From: Neocallimastix lanati (nom. inval.)
Taxonomy: Eukaryota; Neocallimastigomycota; Neocallimastigomycetes; Neocallimastigales; Neocallimastigaceae
Assembly: GCA_016946835.1 (NCBI GenBank)
Contig: JACVTC010000060.1
Coordinates: 441,001 to 505,000 of the forward strand
DNA length: 64,000 nucleotides
Direction: 5' to 3'
The translations under genes and the position numbers were made by a program. Positions 47,590 through 59,725 of this stretch are shown here, piece after piece; positions within the stretch are counted from its first letter, which is position 1, and each line of letters begins with the position of its first letter. The notes beneath the pieces were generated by a model, which did no database searches, was not told the DNA's origin, and saw only the letters and a program-made list of their open reading frames with translations.

Positions 47590-49020
47590 TTAAGCACTGT
47601 CCTTAGTTGCATTTCTTTCTTCGATTTCTTTGTTGATCTTTTCAATCTTTTCATCTGTTAAACTGTATCTGGAAATAATAATCATACAAATAATAGCAAG
47701 AATAGCTGGAATGACACAGACTGTCCAACGAATGGCTTCTTGAGCAGAGGACTTTTGTTTGTAAAGATCATTCATTAAGTAGTTATTGGAAGTGTTACTA
47801 ATGTTTTGCATAACGAAAGAAACAATGAAGAAGAGAGAGACAACAACAAGTGGTGGGTTACGAGTGAATTCAGTCCAGAAATCACTAACCTTGACTGAAT
47901 TGGTTTGTCCTTCTTCCATAACAACACGTTCCTTAGTTTGAGTGAAACAGAAGACAAGAATGATGAAACCAATGACAAAGTAAATAGATAAAGTAGTGAA
48001 CCATGCCATTGGATCTTTTGGTAAAGTACTTTCTCCAGCTGGTGGTGAAACATATCCGGAAGCTTGAATAATCCAACCTGGAATAGCTCCACCTAAAGCA
48101 AAACCGGCTTTGAAGAATAAACCAGTAATAGCATTAACAATAGCTGAAATTCTACGACCTGTCTTCCATTCACCATATGAAATAACTTCTGGAACAAGAG
48201 CCCATTGATAACCAGTAGCAACACAAACACCTGTAGACTTAATTAAGTTACCAATACGGTACCACCAGTCATTGGCATTCATTCTACTAGCAACATATAA
48301 GATAGCATTACCAGCAACAGCAACAGTTAAGAAAACGTAGAACATGTTCTTCTTACCAATTAAATTCTTAATAGCTGGCATGAATGGAACAATACAAAGA
48401 TTTGGAATATTACCGAATAAATTGAAAAGAATCATATCCCATGGAATTGGAGTACCACCAACAATGGCAATGAAAAGGAAAAGTAAAGTGTATACGAAGA
48501 AACAACCAATGTTTGCACACCACATACGAAGTGAAGTAAGCATGGTAATTTCATCATTATCTCTAGTTAAAGAAGAGTTAATAGCACCATATGGAACATT
48601 TACTAAAGTGTAAGATAAAGATAATAAGATATAGGTAATGTAGATATATGGAACAGATGGAGCAAATTTATTCCAGAAAGTAAGAGCTGAGAAAACAGTT
48701 AAAGGAATACCACCAATAATTAAATATGAACGATATTTACCCCAACGTGGATGATTCTTATCAATGAAAGCACCAACAATTGGATCCCAAACCATATCTA
48801 CAAAACGAACGATTAACATCAAAGTGGAAGCAATACCAGCAGCTTTACTTCTATCACCACCTAAAATATAGACATCAGTACAGAAGAACATAAGTTGAGA
48901 AGCAACCGTTTGATAAATTAAATTTTGGGCTAAATCACCAGAAGCGAAACCGAATCTTTGAACCCAAGAAAGTTTGTAGAAACCCTTGGCTTCTAAATCT
49001 CTTTTATCAACTTCGGACAT
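47590..49020 (-). CDS. GPH-family sugar:cation symporter, copy 3
   Basis: 476 residues, identical to copies 1, 2 and 4; both GPH motifs complete. Silent third-base changes from copy 1 include those in codons near 48241 and 48315. The 3' flank (47520-47589) resembles those of copies 1 and 5, showing that minus-strand copies share one type of downstream flank. Head-to-head with copy 4 over 2.7 kb. No intron or premature stop. Confidence 0.93.
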   Translation of the reverse strand: MSEVDKRDLEAKGFYKLSWVQRFGFASGDLAQNLIYQTVASQLMFFCTDVYILGGDRSKAAGIASTLMLIVRFVDMVWDPIVGAFIDKNHPRWGKYRSYLIIGGIPLTVFSALTFWNKFAPSVPYIYITYILLSLSYTLVNVPYGAINSSLTRDNDEITMLTSLRMWCANIGCFFVYTLLFLFIAIVGGTPIPWDMILFNLFGNIPNLCIVPFMPAIKNLIGKKNMFYVFLTVAVAGNAILYVASRMNANDWWYRIGNLIKSTGVCVATGYQWALVPEVISYGEWKTGRRISAIVNAITGLFFKAGFALGGAIPGWIIQASGYVSPPAGESTLPKDPMAWFTTLSIYFVIGFIILVFCFTQTKERVVMEEGQTNSVKVSDFWTEFTRNPPLVVVSLFFIVSFVMQNISNTSNNYLMNDLYKQKSSAQEAIRWTVCVIPAILAIICMIIISRYSLTDEKIEKINKEIEERNATKDSA

Positions 49021-49162
49021 AGTGCTATTTATTTAATTTGTTATTTTTTTTATAAACTTAAATTAAATTATATATCTAAAAATATATGTATATATATATA
49101 TATATATTTTTTTTTTATATATTTTTTTTTATTTTTTAATATTATTTAATTATTTATATTTG

Positions 49163-49200
49163 TATATATATATTTATTCTGAATAAAATAAATATATATA
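49163..49200 (-). promoter_or_regulatory. Leader hairpin, transporter copy 3
   Basis: The same 14-bp arms; plus-strand loop CTGAATAA, so TTATTCAG in gene orientation as in copy 2. Confidence 0.65.
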
Positions 49201-49260
49201 AGTAAATCAATTACTAAATATTTAGAATTTCTAAATACAAAAAAAAATAAGAATTATTTT

Positions 49261-49274
49261 TTTCTCTTTTTATA
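49261..49274 (-). promoter_or_regulatory. TATA-type promoter, copy 3
   Basis: TATAAAAAGAGAAA (minus strand), about 240-255 bp from the ATG. Upstream lies the palindrome-like CATTTCAAGAAATG (about 49336-49349). Confidence 0.7.
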
Positions 49275-50959
49275 CTATTTTCTTATAATATATAATATAT
49301 TAATAATAATTAAAGTTTAATATTTTGAATGTGATACATTTCAAGAAATGAAACACTTATAATATTTAGATAGTATTTAATTTTAATATAATAGGTTATG
49401 TATTTAATTTTAATATAATAGGTTACACGAATAATGTATTATAATATATTAATTTAAAACAATGTAAAAAAGGGCTACAAAATTAAATTAAAAAAAAAAA
49501 AAAAAAAATTTATTTCTTTTATTACTATTTTTTATATAAAAATAGTAATTATATCTTTATCTGTATTTATATTAAAAAAAGTATTAATAATTTTAAAGAC
49601 TGGTTATTTTTAATTATTTATTATTATTTTATAAAGATAATCTTAATGTTTTGAAGCAATATTTCTAATTAATTATTAAAAATTAATATTTATATTAAAA
49701 AATATATTAATAATTTAAAAAAATATTTAATTGTGTTATTATTAATTATTTATTATAATATTAATATTTTTACTTTTAATTATTTATTATTTTATTAATA
49801 TTTTTAAACAATTAAACAGTTTGGTTATTTTTAATAATTTAATATTTTTAAATAATTAAAGACTAACTGTTAAAAATATTAAATTATTAAAAATAACCAA
49901 ATGAAATAGTCTTTAATATTCTTAGTATTTTTAAACAAAAATATTACCTAATTACTATTAAATATTTATTAGTATATTATTAAAAATTATTTATATATTT
50001 TATTACTTATTATTTAATTATTTATTTTAACATTATTTAATTATTTATTTTAACAATATTTATTTTAAAGATAATCTTAATATTTTTAAACAATTAATAA
50101 ATTTAAAAAAAATTATTAAGAAATATAAGGACTATTTTATCTGGTTTTTTCTAATTACATATTAACAATTAGTATTCATATTATTTATTAAAAATTAGTA
50201 TTTATATTATTTAAATTTATTAATAATTTAAACCATAATTCAACAATATTATTTCTTAAATAAATAATATCAAATAATACATTAGTAGTAAGAATAATAA
50301 TAAAAATTATAATAATAAAATAATTAATCATATTTAGTTATTAATATATCTTAAACCATTAAAACAATTACATAGGTTTAAAAAGAATAATAAAATATTT
50401 AGATAATTATGAAGGATAATTAAAAATTTAAAATATATATACAATTATAAAGGTTAATAAAATTTTAAAGTTTCTTAATGATTTTTTCATTCAGTTATAA
50501 AATTTTTTTTATAATTATTTATTACAAATTAGTATTTGTATTATTAATGAAAATATTTTTATTTTTAATGCATAATAAAATATTTATTATGTATTAATTA
50601 TTATTTATTATTCAATTATTTATTATTTATTATTCAATTATTTTTTATTTATCATTTATTTAATTTTTATTATTATTTTTTTTTTTTGAATAAAATAATA
50701 TTAATTATTCATTATAATTATTTATTACAAATTAGTATTTGTATTATATATGAAAATATTTTTATTTTTAATGCATAATAAAATATTTATTATATATTAA
50801 TTATTATTTATTATTCAATTATTTATTATTTATTATTTATTATTTATTATTTATTTAATTATTATATTTATTATCTTTTTTTTTGAATAAAATAATATTA
50901 ATTATTCAAACTTTTTATTGTGAAATATTATATAAAATGTTTATAGACAATTTTAAAGT

Positions 50960-51140
50960 TAATTCTGGTGATTTTTTTTTTTTACTTCCATCTTTTCAAT
51001 TATACAAATTATTATAATAATTCTGGTGATTTTTTTTTTTACTTCCATCTTTTCAATTATACAAATTATTATAATAATTCTGGTGATTTTTTTTTTTACT
51101 TCCATCTTTTCAATTATACAAATTATTATAATAATTCGAT
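50960..51140. repeat. Three tandem 56-bp units
   Basis: Each contains TTCTGGTGATTTTTTTTT and ACTTCCATCTTTTCAATTAT. A related single copy sits at 42895-42960 in the other divergent spacer. The open frame over the array (50968-51183) is a repeat artefact. Confidence 0.85.
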
Positions 51141-51456
51141 AAAATATTTAATATATGAGGATATATTTTTCTATGTAACGTAATATAAAATAATAAAATT
51201 AAATAAATAATTTACAATACAATACTATAATATTAAAGTATTAAAATAATATAATAAAATATTTAATATATAAGGATATTACTTGTTTAATGTAATGTAT
51301 TATATTAAAAATAATTAAATATTTGAATTAATTAATATTTTGAATATGGCACATTTTGAGAAATGCGATACTTTTAATATTTTATGATAAATTTGTCAAA
51401 TTTAATATACTAAATTTTAAATATTTTAAAATATTATATATTAATGAAAATTATAA

Positions 51457-51470
51457 TATAAAAAGAGAAA
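51457..51470 (+). promoter_or_regulatory. TATA-type promoter, copy 4
   Basis: TATAAAAAGAGAAA about 225-240 bp upstream. This copy lacks the leader hairpin seen in the others. Confidence 0.65.
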
Positions 51471-51695
51471 AAAAGTATCTTTCTTTGATTTTTTAAATAT
51501 AGTAATTCAGAATATTTAGCTATATTATAAGTAATTAATATACTTATATAAATAATTAAATTAATATTTAAAATTTAAAAAGAAAATATATATATAAAGA
51601 ATTTTAAATAAAAAAATATAGATAATATATATATATATTTAAATATATAATAATTTAAGTTAATAAAAAAAACAAATAAATAAATATATAGTACT

Positions 51696-53126
51696 ATGTC
51701 CGAAGTTGATAAAAGAGATTTAGAAGCCAAGGGTTTCTACAAACTTTCTTGGGTTCAAAGATTCGGTTTCGCTTCTGGTGATTTAGCCCAAAATTTAATT
51801 TATCAAACGGTTGCTTCTCAACTTATGTTCTTCTGTACCGATGTCTATATTTTAGGTGGTGATAGAAGTAAAGCTGCTGGTATTGCATCTACTTTGATGT
51901 TAATCGTTCGTTTTGTAGATATGGTTTGGGATCCAATTGTTGGTGCTTTCATTGATAAGAATCATCCACGCTGGGGTAAATACCGTTCATATTTAATTAT
52001 TGGTGGTATTCCTTTAACTGTTTTCTCAGCTCTTACTTTCTGGAATAAATTTGCTCCATCTGTTCCATACATCTACATTACTTACATCTTATTATCTTTA
52101 TCTTACACTTTAGTTAATGTTCCATATGGTGCTATTAACTCTTCTTTAACAAGAGATAATGATGAAATTACCATGCTTACTTCACTTCGTATGTGGTGTG
52201 CTAACATTGGTTGTTTCTTCGTATACACTTTACTTTTCCTTTTCATTGCCATTGTTGGTGGTACTCCAATTCCATGGGATATGATTCTTTTCAACTTATT
52301 CGGTAATATTCCAAATCTTTGTATTGTTCCATTCATGCCAGCTATTAAGAATTTAATTGGTAAGAAGAACATGTTCTACGTTTTCTTAACTGTTGCTGTT
52401 GCTGGTAATGCTATTTTATATGTTGCTAGTAGAATGAATGCCAATGACTGGTGGTACCGTATTGGTAACTTAATTAAGTCTACAGGTGTTTGTGTTGCTA
52501 CTGGTTATCAATGGGCTCTTGTTCCAGAAGTTATTTCATATGGTGAATGGAAGACAGGTCGTAGAATTTCAGCTATTGTTAATGCTATTACTGGTTTATT
52601 CTTCAAAGCCGGTTTTGCTTTAGGAGGAGCTATTCCAGGTTGGATTATTCAAGCATCCGGATATGTTTCACCACCAGCTGGAGAAAGTACTTTACCAAAG
52701 GACCCAATGGCTTGGTTCACTACTTTATCTATTTACTTTGTCATTGGTTTCATCATTCTTGTCTTCTGTTTCACTCAAACTAAGGAACGTGTTGTTATGG
52801 AAGAAGGACAAACCAATTCAGTCAAGGTTAGTGATTTCTGGACTGAATTCACTCGTAACCCACCACTTGTTGTTGTCTCTCTCTTCTTCATTGTTTCTTT
52901 CGTTATGCAAAACATTAGTAACACTTCCAATAACTACTTAATGAATGATCTTTACAAACAAAAGTCCTCTGCTCAAGAAGCCATTCGTTGGACAGTCTGT
53001 GTCATTCCAGCTATTCTTGCTATTATTTGTATGATTATTATTTCCAGATACAGTTTAACAGATGAAAAGATTGAAAAGATCAACAAAGAAATCGAAGAAA
53101 GAAATGCAACTAAGGACAGTGCTTAA
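51696..53126 (+). CDS. GPH-family sugar:cation symporter, copy 4
   Basis: 476 residues, identical in protein to copies 1-3. Silent differences from copy 2 include GACCCAATGGCTTGG for GATCCAATGGCATGG near 52700. Downstream it shares ATATAATTTGCAAAAA and a perfect hairpin (53167-53190) with copy 2, which links copies 2 and 4 as equivalent members of successive pairs. Faces copy 5 tail-to-tail across 2.0 kb. Confidence 0.93.
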   Translation: MSEVDKRDLEAKGFYKLSWVQRFGFASGDLAQNLIYQTVASQLMFFCTDVYILGGDRSKAAGIASTLMLIVRFVDMVWDPIVGAFIDKNHPRWGKYRSYLIIGGIPLTVFSALTFWNKFAPSVPYIYITYILLSLSYTLVNVPYGAINSSLTRDNDEITMLTSLRMWCANIGCFFVYTLLFLFIAIVGGTPIPWDMILFNLFGNIPNLCIVPFMPAIKNLIGKKNMFYVFLTVAVAGNAILYVASRMNANDWWYRIGNLIKSTGVCVATGYQWALVPEVISYGEWKTGRRISAIVNAITGLFFKAGFALGGAIPGWIIQASGYVSPPAGESTLPKDPMAWFTTLSIYFVIGFIILVFCFTQTKERVVMEEGQTNSVKVSDFWTEFTRNPPLVVVSLFFIVSFVMQNISNTSNNYLMNDLYKQKSSAQEAIRWTVCVIPAILAIICMIIISRYSLTDEKIEKINKEIEERNATKDSA

Positions 53127-55113
53127 ATATAATTTGCAAAAAATAATAATATAAAATAAAAATTATCTTCTTAAATTATTCATTAAGAAGTAAATTGAAA
53201 ATAATAATAGAAAATATAAATAATAATAAATTTTATAAACATTTATTATTATTTAAAACAAATAATGTTATTAAATATAATATAATAAATAAATTAAAAA
53301 ATTAAAAAAATTATAAAAATTAAAAAAAAAAAAGCATTAAAATATTTATAAATATTAATTCATAATAATAAATAAATGTAATAAGTTAAGATAAAACATA
53401 AAAAATATAAAAAAATACTTGTATATTAATATATAATTATATAATTAAATAAATAAACGATTGAAAATTAAAAAAATAATTAAAGAATAAAAAATAAAAT
53501 AAATTTTTTACAAAATAAAAAAAAAAAAAAAAAAATTAGTTTTAATATGTATTTATATAAAAATAATAATAAATGATGTTCTAATAATTTTTATAAGCTA
53601 GAAATTTAGAGTTTAAAATTTTATAAACTTAATATAGTATATAAAATGTTGCATCTTTACATTTATTGTGGCGCATTTTATTTCTCATTGTAATGTGGCG
53701 TAAATTCATATATAAATAAATTAGTTAAAACATAAGAAAAAAAAATTGAAATAGAATGTTAAAATATATAAAAAAAATTTTTTTTTCTTAAATTTTATTT
53801 AATTTTAAATAATATTTTATTTATATATTTATTATAAAGATATAAAAAACTTTTTTTTTTATATAATAATAAAGAATATTCTTTTTAGATAATAATTTAT
53901 TTTTTTTATAGTTTAATATTTTTTATATATTTTTAAAAGAATATTTATTGAATATTTTTTTTAAAGATATATTAAACTTTTAGTTTCTATATTAATATAA
54001 ATAATTTTAAAAAAAAATTGTTTAAAAAATCATTTATATTAATACAAAAACTAATACTTTTTTTTATATTTTTAAAATATAAAAAAAAATTATTTATTTA
54101 TAGATCTTTTTTAATTTATATTTATAAATTTATTTATTTTTTTGTTTTTAATAATATTTAATAAATATTATTATTAGTATTATCTAATATAACAACTATA
54201 TATAGAATTATAAAATAATATTTTTCTATTTATTTATATTTGTTTATAAAAGAAATAATTTTTTTTTGAAGTTAAAATTTACATTTAGAAATAAAAAATA
54301 ACCACTATTTTATGATGAAGAGTTACTAGAAATTAATTTTTCTAAATTACATGTTTTCATATTATCATATACTGTCTTATATATTTTATTAAAATATGTT
54401 TTAATACATTTTAATAACATTAATTATGTTATTTATAATAATATTACATTTAAATACAATTATTTATTATTATAATAATTAACATAATTAATAATGCATT
54501 TATAACATAATTATGGACTACAATAAGAGAATTATATTTAAAAAACAATTATAAAAATAATTATATAAAATAACTGATAATAATAATAAAAAAAGATTTT
54601 ATTAAAGTCAATTAATAAATGTAATAATAAATAAATAAATAAATAATATATATATATATATAATCATATAATAAAGTAATAAAAATATAAAAACCGTTAT
54701 GCTAATGGTTTAGTTTATTTTAATTCATGATATATATAATAAAAAATATAAATTTAAAAAAAGAAAAAAAAAATATTTTAATTATATATATTTTATTTTT
54801 ATTTTTCTATATTTTATTAAAATTGTTTTTTTTTTTTTTATATTTTTATTATACATCATTTATTACATATTATTTTAATTACTCTAATTATAATTTAGTA
54901 ATATATTATTTTATTATATTTTATTATATTTTATTATATTTTATTCTATTATATTTTCGTTTTATTTTTTAAAAAAATTAATAATTTAATACTTTTAATT
55001 ATTATTTTTTTTAAATTTCTTTATATTATTTAATTTGTTTTATTAATGTTTAATTATTAACTTAAAAAGAAATTTGGTTTATTTTTTTATATTTTATTTA
55101 GATTAAATTATAT
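53127..55113. other. Convergent spacer between copies 4 and 5
   Basis: A 3' hairpin at 53167-53190. A patch with GTGGCGCATTTTATTTC and GTGGCGTAAA at 53670-53705 recalls MULE interiors. The rest is AT-rich, with T-runs; 54727-54972 is a chance frame. Confidence 0.65.
53167..53190 (+). terminator. 3' hairpin after copy 4
   Basis: CTTCTTAA and TTAAGAAG, a perfect stem, 41 bp beyond the stop codon. Confidence 0.4.
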
Positions 55114-56544
55114 TTAAGCACTGTCCTTAGTTGCATTTCTTTCTTCGATTTCTTTGTTGATCTTTTCAATCTTTTCATCTGTTAAACTGTATCTGGAAAT
55201 AATAATCATACAAATAATAGCAAGAATAGCTGGAATGACACAGACTGTCCAACGAATGGCTTCTTGAGCAGAGGACTTTTGTTTGTAAAGATCATTCATT
55301 AAGTAGTTGTTAGAAGTGTTACTAATGTTTTGCATAACGAAAGAAACAATGAAGAAGAGAGAGACAACAACAAGTGGTGGGTTACGAGTGAATTCAGTCC
55401 AGAAATCACTAACCTTGACTGAATTAGTTTGTCCTTCTTCCATAACAACACGTTCCTTAGTTTGAGTGAAACAGAAGACAAGAATGATGAAACCAATGAC
55501 AAAGTAAATAGATAAAGTAGTGAACCAAGCCATTGGATCTTTTGGTAAAGTACTTTCTCCAGCTGGTGGTGAAACATATCCGGAAGCTTGAATAATCCAA
55601 CCTGGAATAGCTCCACCTAAAGCAAAACCGGCTTTGAAGAATAAACCAGTAATAGCATTAACGATAGCTGAAATTCTACGACCTGTCTTCCATTCACCAT
55701 ATGAAATAACTTCTGGAACAAGAGCCCATTGATAACCAGTAGCAACACAAACACCAGTAGATTTAATTAAATTACCAATACGGTACCACCAGTCATTGGC
55801 ATTCATTCTACTAGCAACATATAAAATAGCATTACCAGCAACAGCAACAGTTAAGAAAACGTAGAACATATTCTTCTTACCAATTAAATTCTTAATAGCT
55901 GGCATGAATGGAACAATACAAAGATTTGGAATATTACCGAATAAATTGAAAAGAATCATATCCCATGGAATTGGAGTACCACCAACAATGGCAATGAAAA
56001 GGAAAAGTAAAGTGTATACGAAGAAACAACCAATGTTAGCACACCACATACGAAGTGAAGTAAGCATGGTAATTTCATCATTATCTCTAGTTAAAGAAGA
56101 GTTAATAGCACCATATGGAACATTAACTAAAGTGTAAGATAAAGATAATAAGATGTAAGTAATGTAGATATATGGAACAGATGGAGCAAATTTATTCCAG
56201 AAAGTAAGAGCTGAGAAAACAGTTAAAGGAATACCACCAATAATTAAATATGAACGATATTTACCCCAGCGTGGATGATTCTTATCAATGAAAGCACCAA
56301 CAATTGGATCCCAAACCATATCTACAAAACGAACGATTAACATCAAAGTGGAAGCAATACCAGCAGCTTTACTTCTATCACCACCTAAAATGTAGACATC
56401 GGTACAGAAGAACATAAGTTGAGAAGCAACCGTTTGATAAATTAAATTTTGGGCTAAATCACCAGAAGCGAAACCGAATCTTTGAACCCAAGAAAGTTTG
56501 TAGAAACCCTTGGATTCTAAATCTCTTTTATCAACTTCAGACAT
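55114..56544 (-). CDS. GPH-family sugar:cation symporter, copy 5
   Basis: 476 residues with one substitution, A11S in the N-terminal cytoplasmic tail (ESK for EAK), not expected to alter transport. Its flanks are the most diverged: the TATA stretch is TATAAAAAGAAA-like and the leader hairpin has shorter arms. The 3' flank still carries the TTAACTTAAAAAGAAA block of copies 1 and 3. Head-to-head with copy 6 over 3.3 kb. Confidence 0.93.
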   Translation of the reverse strand: MSEVDKRDLESKGFYKLSWVQRFGFASGDLAQNLIYQTVASQLMFFCTDVYILGGDRSKAAGIASTLMLIVRFVDMVWDPIVGAFIDKNHPRWGKYRSYLIIGGIPLTVFSALTFWNKFAPSVPYIYITYILLSLSYTLVNVPYGAINSSLTRDNDEITMLTSLRMWCANIGCFFVYTLLFLFIAIVGGTPIPWDMILFNLFGNIPNLCIVPFMPAIKNLIGKKNMFYVFLTVAVAGNAILYVASRMNANDWWYRIGNLIKSTGVCVATGYQWALVPEVISYGEWKTGRRISAIVNAITGLFFKAGFALGGAIPGWIIQASGYVSPPAGESTLPKDPMAWFTTLSIYFVIGFIILVFCFTQTKERVVMEEGQTNSVKVSDFWTEFTRNPPLVVVSLFFIVSFVMQNISNTSNNYLMNDLYKQKSSAQEAIRWTVCVIPAILAIICMIIISRYSLTDEKIEKINKEIEERNATKDSA

Positions 56545-56677
56545 TGTGCTATTTATTTATTTGTTTTTTTTTTTTAATTAACTTAAATTATAATATATCT
56601 ATTTATATTTCTATATATAAAATTTATTTTATTTTTTTTTATAAGTATTAATTTAATTATTTTTATTTGGATATATA

Positions 56678-56705
56678 CATATATTTATTTTGAAATAAAT
56701 ATATG
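56678..56705 (-). promoter_or_regulatory. Leader hairpin, transporter copy 5
   Basis: CATATATTTATTT paired with AAATAAATATATG around a very short loop. Confidence 0.6.
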
Positions 56706-56761
56706 AAAGTAAATCTATTATTTATCTTTAGATTTATTAAAAAAAAAAGGTTCCTTTTTTT

Positions 56762-56772
56762 TTCTTTTTATA
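56762..56772 (-). promoter_or_regulatory. TATA-type promoter, copy 5
   Basis: TATAAAAAGAA on the minus strand, about 220-230 bp upstream of the ATG; a shortened form of the shared 14-mer. Confidence 0.6.
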
Positions 56773-56869
56773 CTAATTTAATAATTTATATTAAATTATT
56801 TATTTTATTAAAATATATTATATTTTATTATGATTCTAATAATTTGTATTATTAAAACAATGGAAATAG

Positions 56870-59180
56870 AAAAAATAATTAAATTTATCAAATTAACTTT
56901 AAAATTATATAAAAAATTATTAAATAATTTAATATAAATAAAAAAATAATTAAACATATATAATAACTAATAAATAATAAATAAAAAAATAATTTTTTAA
57001 ATACTTTTATTTATTTAATTTTTTAATATAACATATTTAACCTTTTAAATAATTTTAAATATAAAAAATATTTTTTTTCTCAGGACACAAAAAATAAAAA
57101 TATCTTCATAATACAAATATTAATTTAATATAAACAATTAAAAAAAATATCTTATCTAAATGAAAAGTCATTAAAATTCTTTTTGAATTTTAATTAATCT
57201 GCATAATTTTTTAGCAATATTAATATTTTATAAAAATTATCATTAACCTTTATAATTTTTTAAAAATATTAATACCATTTATTTTCGTATTATTTTTAAA
57301 ACTCTACTTATAGAAATATGTCATAATGGGAAATACATCACATTCATTATATTAATTTGTATCCTAGTATTATAAATTGTTTATTATTTATTATTAAAAT
57401 TATTGTTATTAAAATATAAAAATACTATTTAATTGTTTTATATTTTATAATTACTATCATTAATAACTTATTCGACATTTTTTATTTATTATTGTTGATA
57501 CAAGGTTTAAATGATTAATTATTTTTAATAATTTAAATACTAATTTATAATAAATTACGATTTAAAAGTACTATTTAATTTTTTATTATTAAAATTACAA
57601 TTTAAAAATACTATTTAGTTGTTTTATTATTATAATTATTATCATTAATATCTTATTCAACATTACTTATTTAAGAAATAATATTGTTGAATATAGTTTA
57701 AATTGTTAATAAATTTTAATAATGTAAATATTAATTTATAATAAATAATTAAAGATAATCAGATGAAATTGTCTTATACTAATAAAAATTTAATAGTAAT
57801 TAGATAAATATAATATTTAAATATATGATATTTAATGTTTTTAGTTAAAAGGAAAAACTGATTAAAAATATTAATATTTTATTTAATATTATTTATGTGT
57901 TTATTTACTTATTATTTAATTAAAACACTACTTATTGTAAATACGTCATAATGGGAAATGCATCATGTTCATTATATTAATTTGTACCCTATTATTATTT
58001 ATTGTATTATTTACTATTATAACTATTATAATTACAATTGAAAAGTAAACAATTATATTAAGAAAAACATATATAATAACTAATAACTAATAAATAATAA
58101 AATAATTAAATTATTTATTTTGATATTATTGTATAAAAAAAAGTAATTAAATAAATAAAAAATAATAAAAAAAAAATAATTTTTTAAATACTTATTATTT
58201 ACTTAATTTTTTAATATTTTATATTAAACTTTTTAAATAATTTTAGATATTAAAAATATTTTTTTTTCTCAAGACACAAAAAATGAAAATATTTTCATAA
58301 TACAAATATTAATTTAATATAAATAAAAAAAGATATCTAAATAAAAAGTCATTAAAATTCTTTAAATATTTTAAGAATTTTAATTAACCTGAATAATTTT
58401 TTAAAAATATTAATATCTTGTTTATCATTATTTTTATATATATTTACTAATTATTTAATTATTTATTTTCATATAATTTTAAAAACTACATTTATTGTAA
58501 TATGTCATAATGGGAAATTCATCACATTCATTATATTTATTTTTATTCTAATATTATAAATTGTATATTATTTATTATTAAAATTATTGTTTTTACAATT
58601 TAAAAATACTATTTAATTGTTTTATTATTATAATTACAATTTAAAAATACTATTTAATTGTTTTATTATTATAATTACAATTTAAAAATACTATCTAATT
58701 GTTTTATTATTATAATTACAATTTAAAAATACTATTTAATTGTTTTATTATTATAATTACAATTTAAAAATACTATTTAATTGTTTAATTATTTTAATTA
58801 TTAATATCTTATTCGAAATTATTTATTTAAGAAATAATATCGTTTAAATAAATTTTAATTAAATAAATACTAATATATAATAAATAATTAAAGATAACCA
58901 GATGAAATTGCCTTTTATTAGTAAAAATTTAGTAGTAATAAGGTAAATATAGTATTTAAAATATGATATTTAATTTTTTATCGTTAAAAGGAAAAACTGA
59001 TTAAGAATATTAATATTTTAATATTTTATTTAATATTATTTACATGTTTATTATTATTTAATTAAAACGCTACTTATTATAAATACATCATAATGGGAAA
59101 TGGATTATATTCATTATATTAATTTGTACCCTATTATTATTTATTGTGTATTATTTATTATTATTACTACAATTGAAAAG
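56870..59180. repeat. Tandem duplication of a 1.15-1.2 kb spacer segment
   Basis: 57070-57365 matches 58260-58550 (TTTTTTCTCA[GA]GACACAAAAA ... CATAATGGGAAAT) and 57750-57990 matches 58885-59130 (AAAGGAAAAACTGATTAA ... TAATTTGTACCCTATTATTA). The copies have diverged by point changes. Confidence 0.75.
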
Positions 59181-59592
59181 TAAGCAATTATATTAAGAAA
59201 ATAAATTTAAAATAAATTAAAATATTAATTAAATATAAATTAAAATAAAAATTAAAACTAAATAAAAAATTTATATGATAAATAAAATGTATTAATAAAT
59301 TTATATTAAATATAATATTTATTGTTAAATATAGAATTAATATCAAATTTTTAAATATTATTATTATTATTATTATTAATTATAATAAAAAAAACAAAAC
59401 ATAATTTTGTTTTTTAGACTTTTTTATATTGTTTTGAATTATTATATAATTTAATATATCTTGATATATTAAATTCGTGTAACGTATGATATTAAAATTA
59501 AATATTTGAATTGTTTCATTTCATGAAATGTGTCACTATAAATATATTGAATTTTAAATATTATTAACATATTATATACTATTGAAAATTAG

Positions 59593-59606
59593 TATAAAAA
59601 GAGAAA
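59593..59606 (+). promoter_or_regulatory. TATA-type promoter, copy 6
   Basis: TATAAAAAGAGAAA about 280-290 bp upstream of the ATG. CATTTCATGAAATG, a perfect palindrome, lies at about 59510-59523. Confidence 0.7.
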
Positions 59607-59684
59607 AAAGTAATTCTGGCTTATTTTTTTTGTATTTATAAATTCTAAATATTTAGTAATTTTAAAAATAAGTAATTGATTACA

Positions 59685-59725
59685 TATATATATATATTTA
59701 TTATGAATAAAATAAATATATATAT
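59685..59725 (+). promoter_or_regulatory. Leader hairpin, transporter copy 6
   Basis: TATATATATTTATT and inverse, loop ATGAATAA in gene orientation, that is the opposite loop sense to copies 2 and 3. Confidence 0.65.

Larger units (their letters stand above)
49021..51695. other. Divergent spacer between copies 3 and 4
   Basis: Promoters at both ends. The middle repeats the AT motifs of the copy 1-2 spacer (TTTAAACAATTAAACAGTTT, AACCAAATGAAATAGTC), with a duplicated block at 50470-50700/50710-50900 and three 56-bp tandem units at 50960-51140. No gene. Confidence 0.7.
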
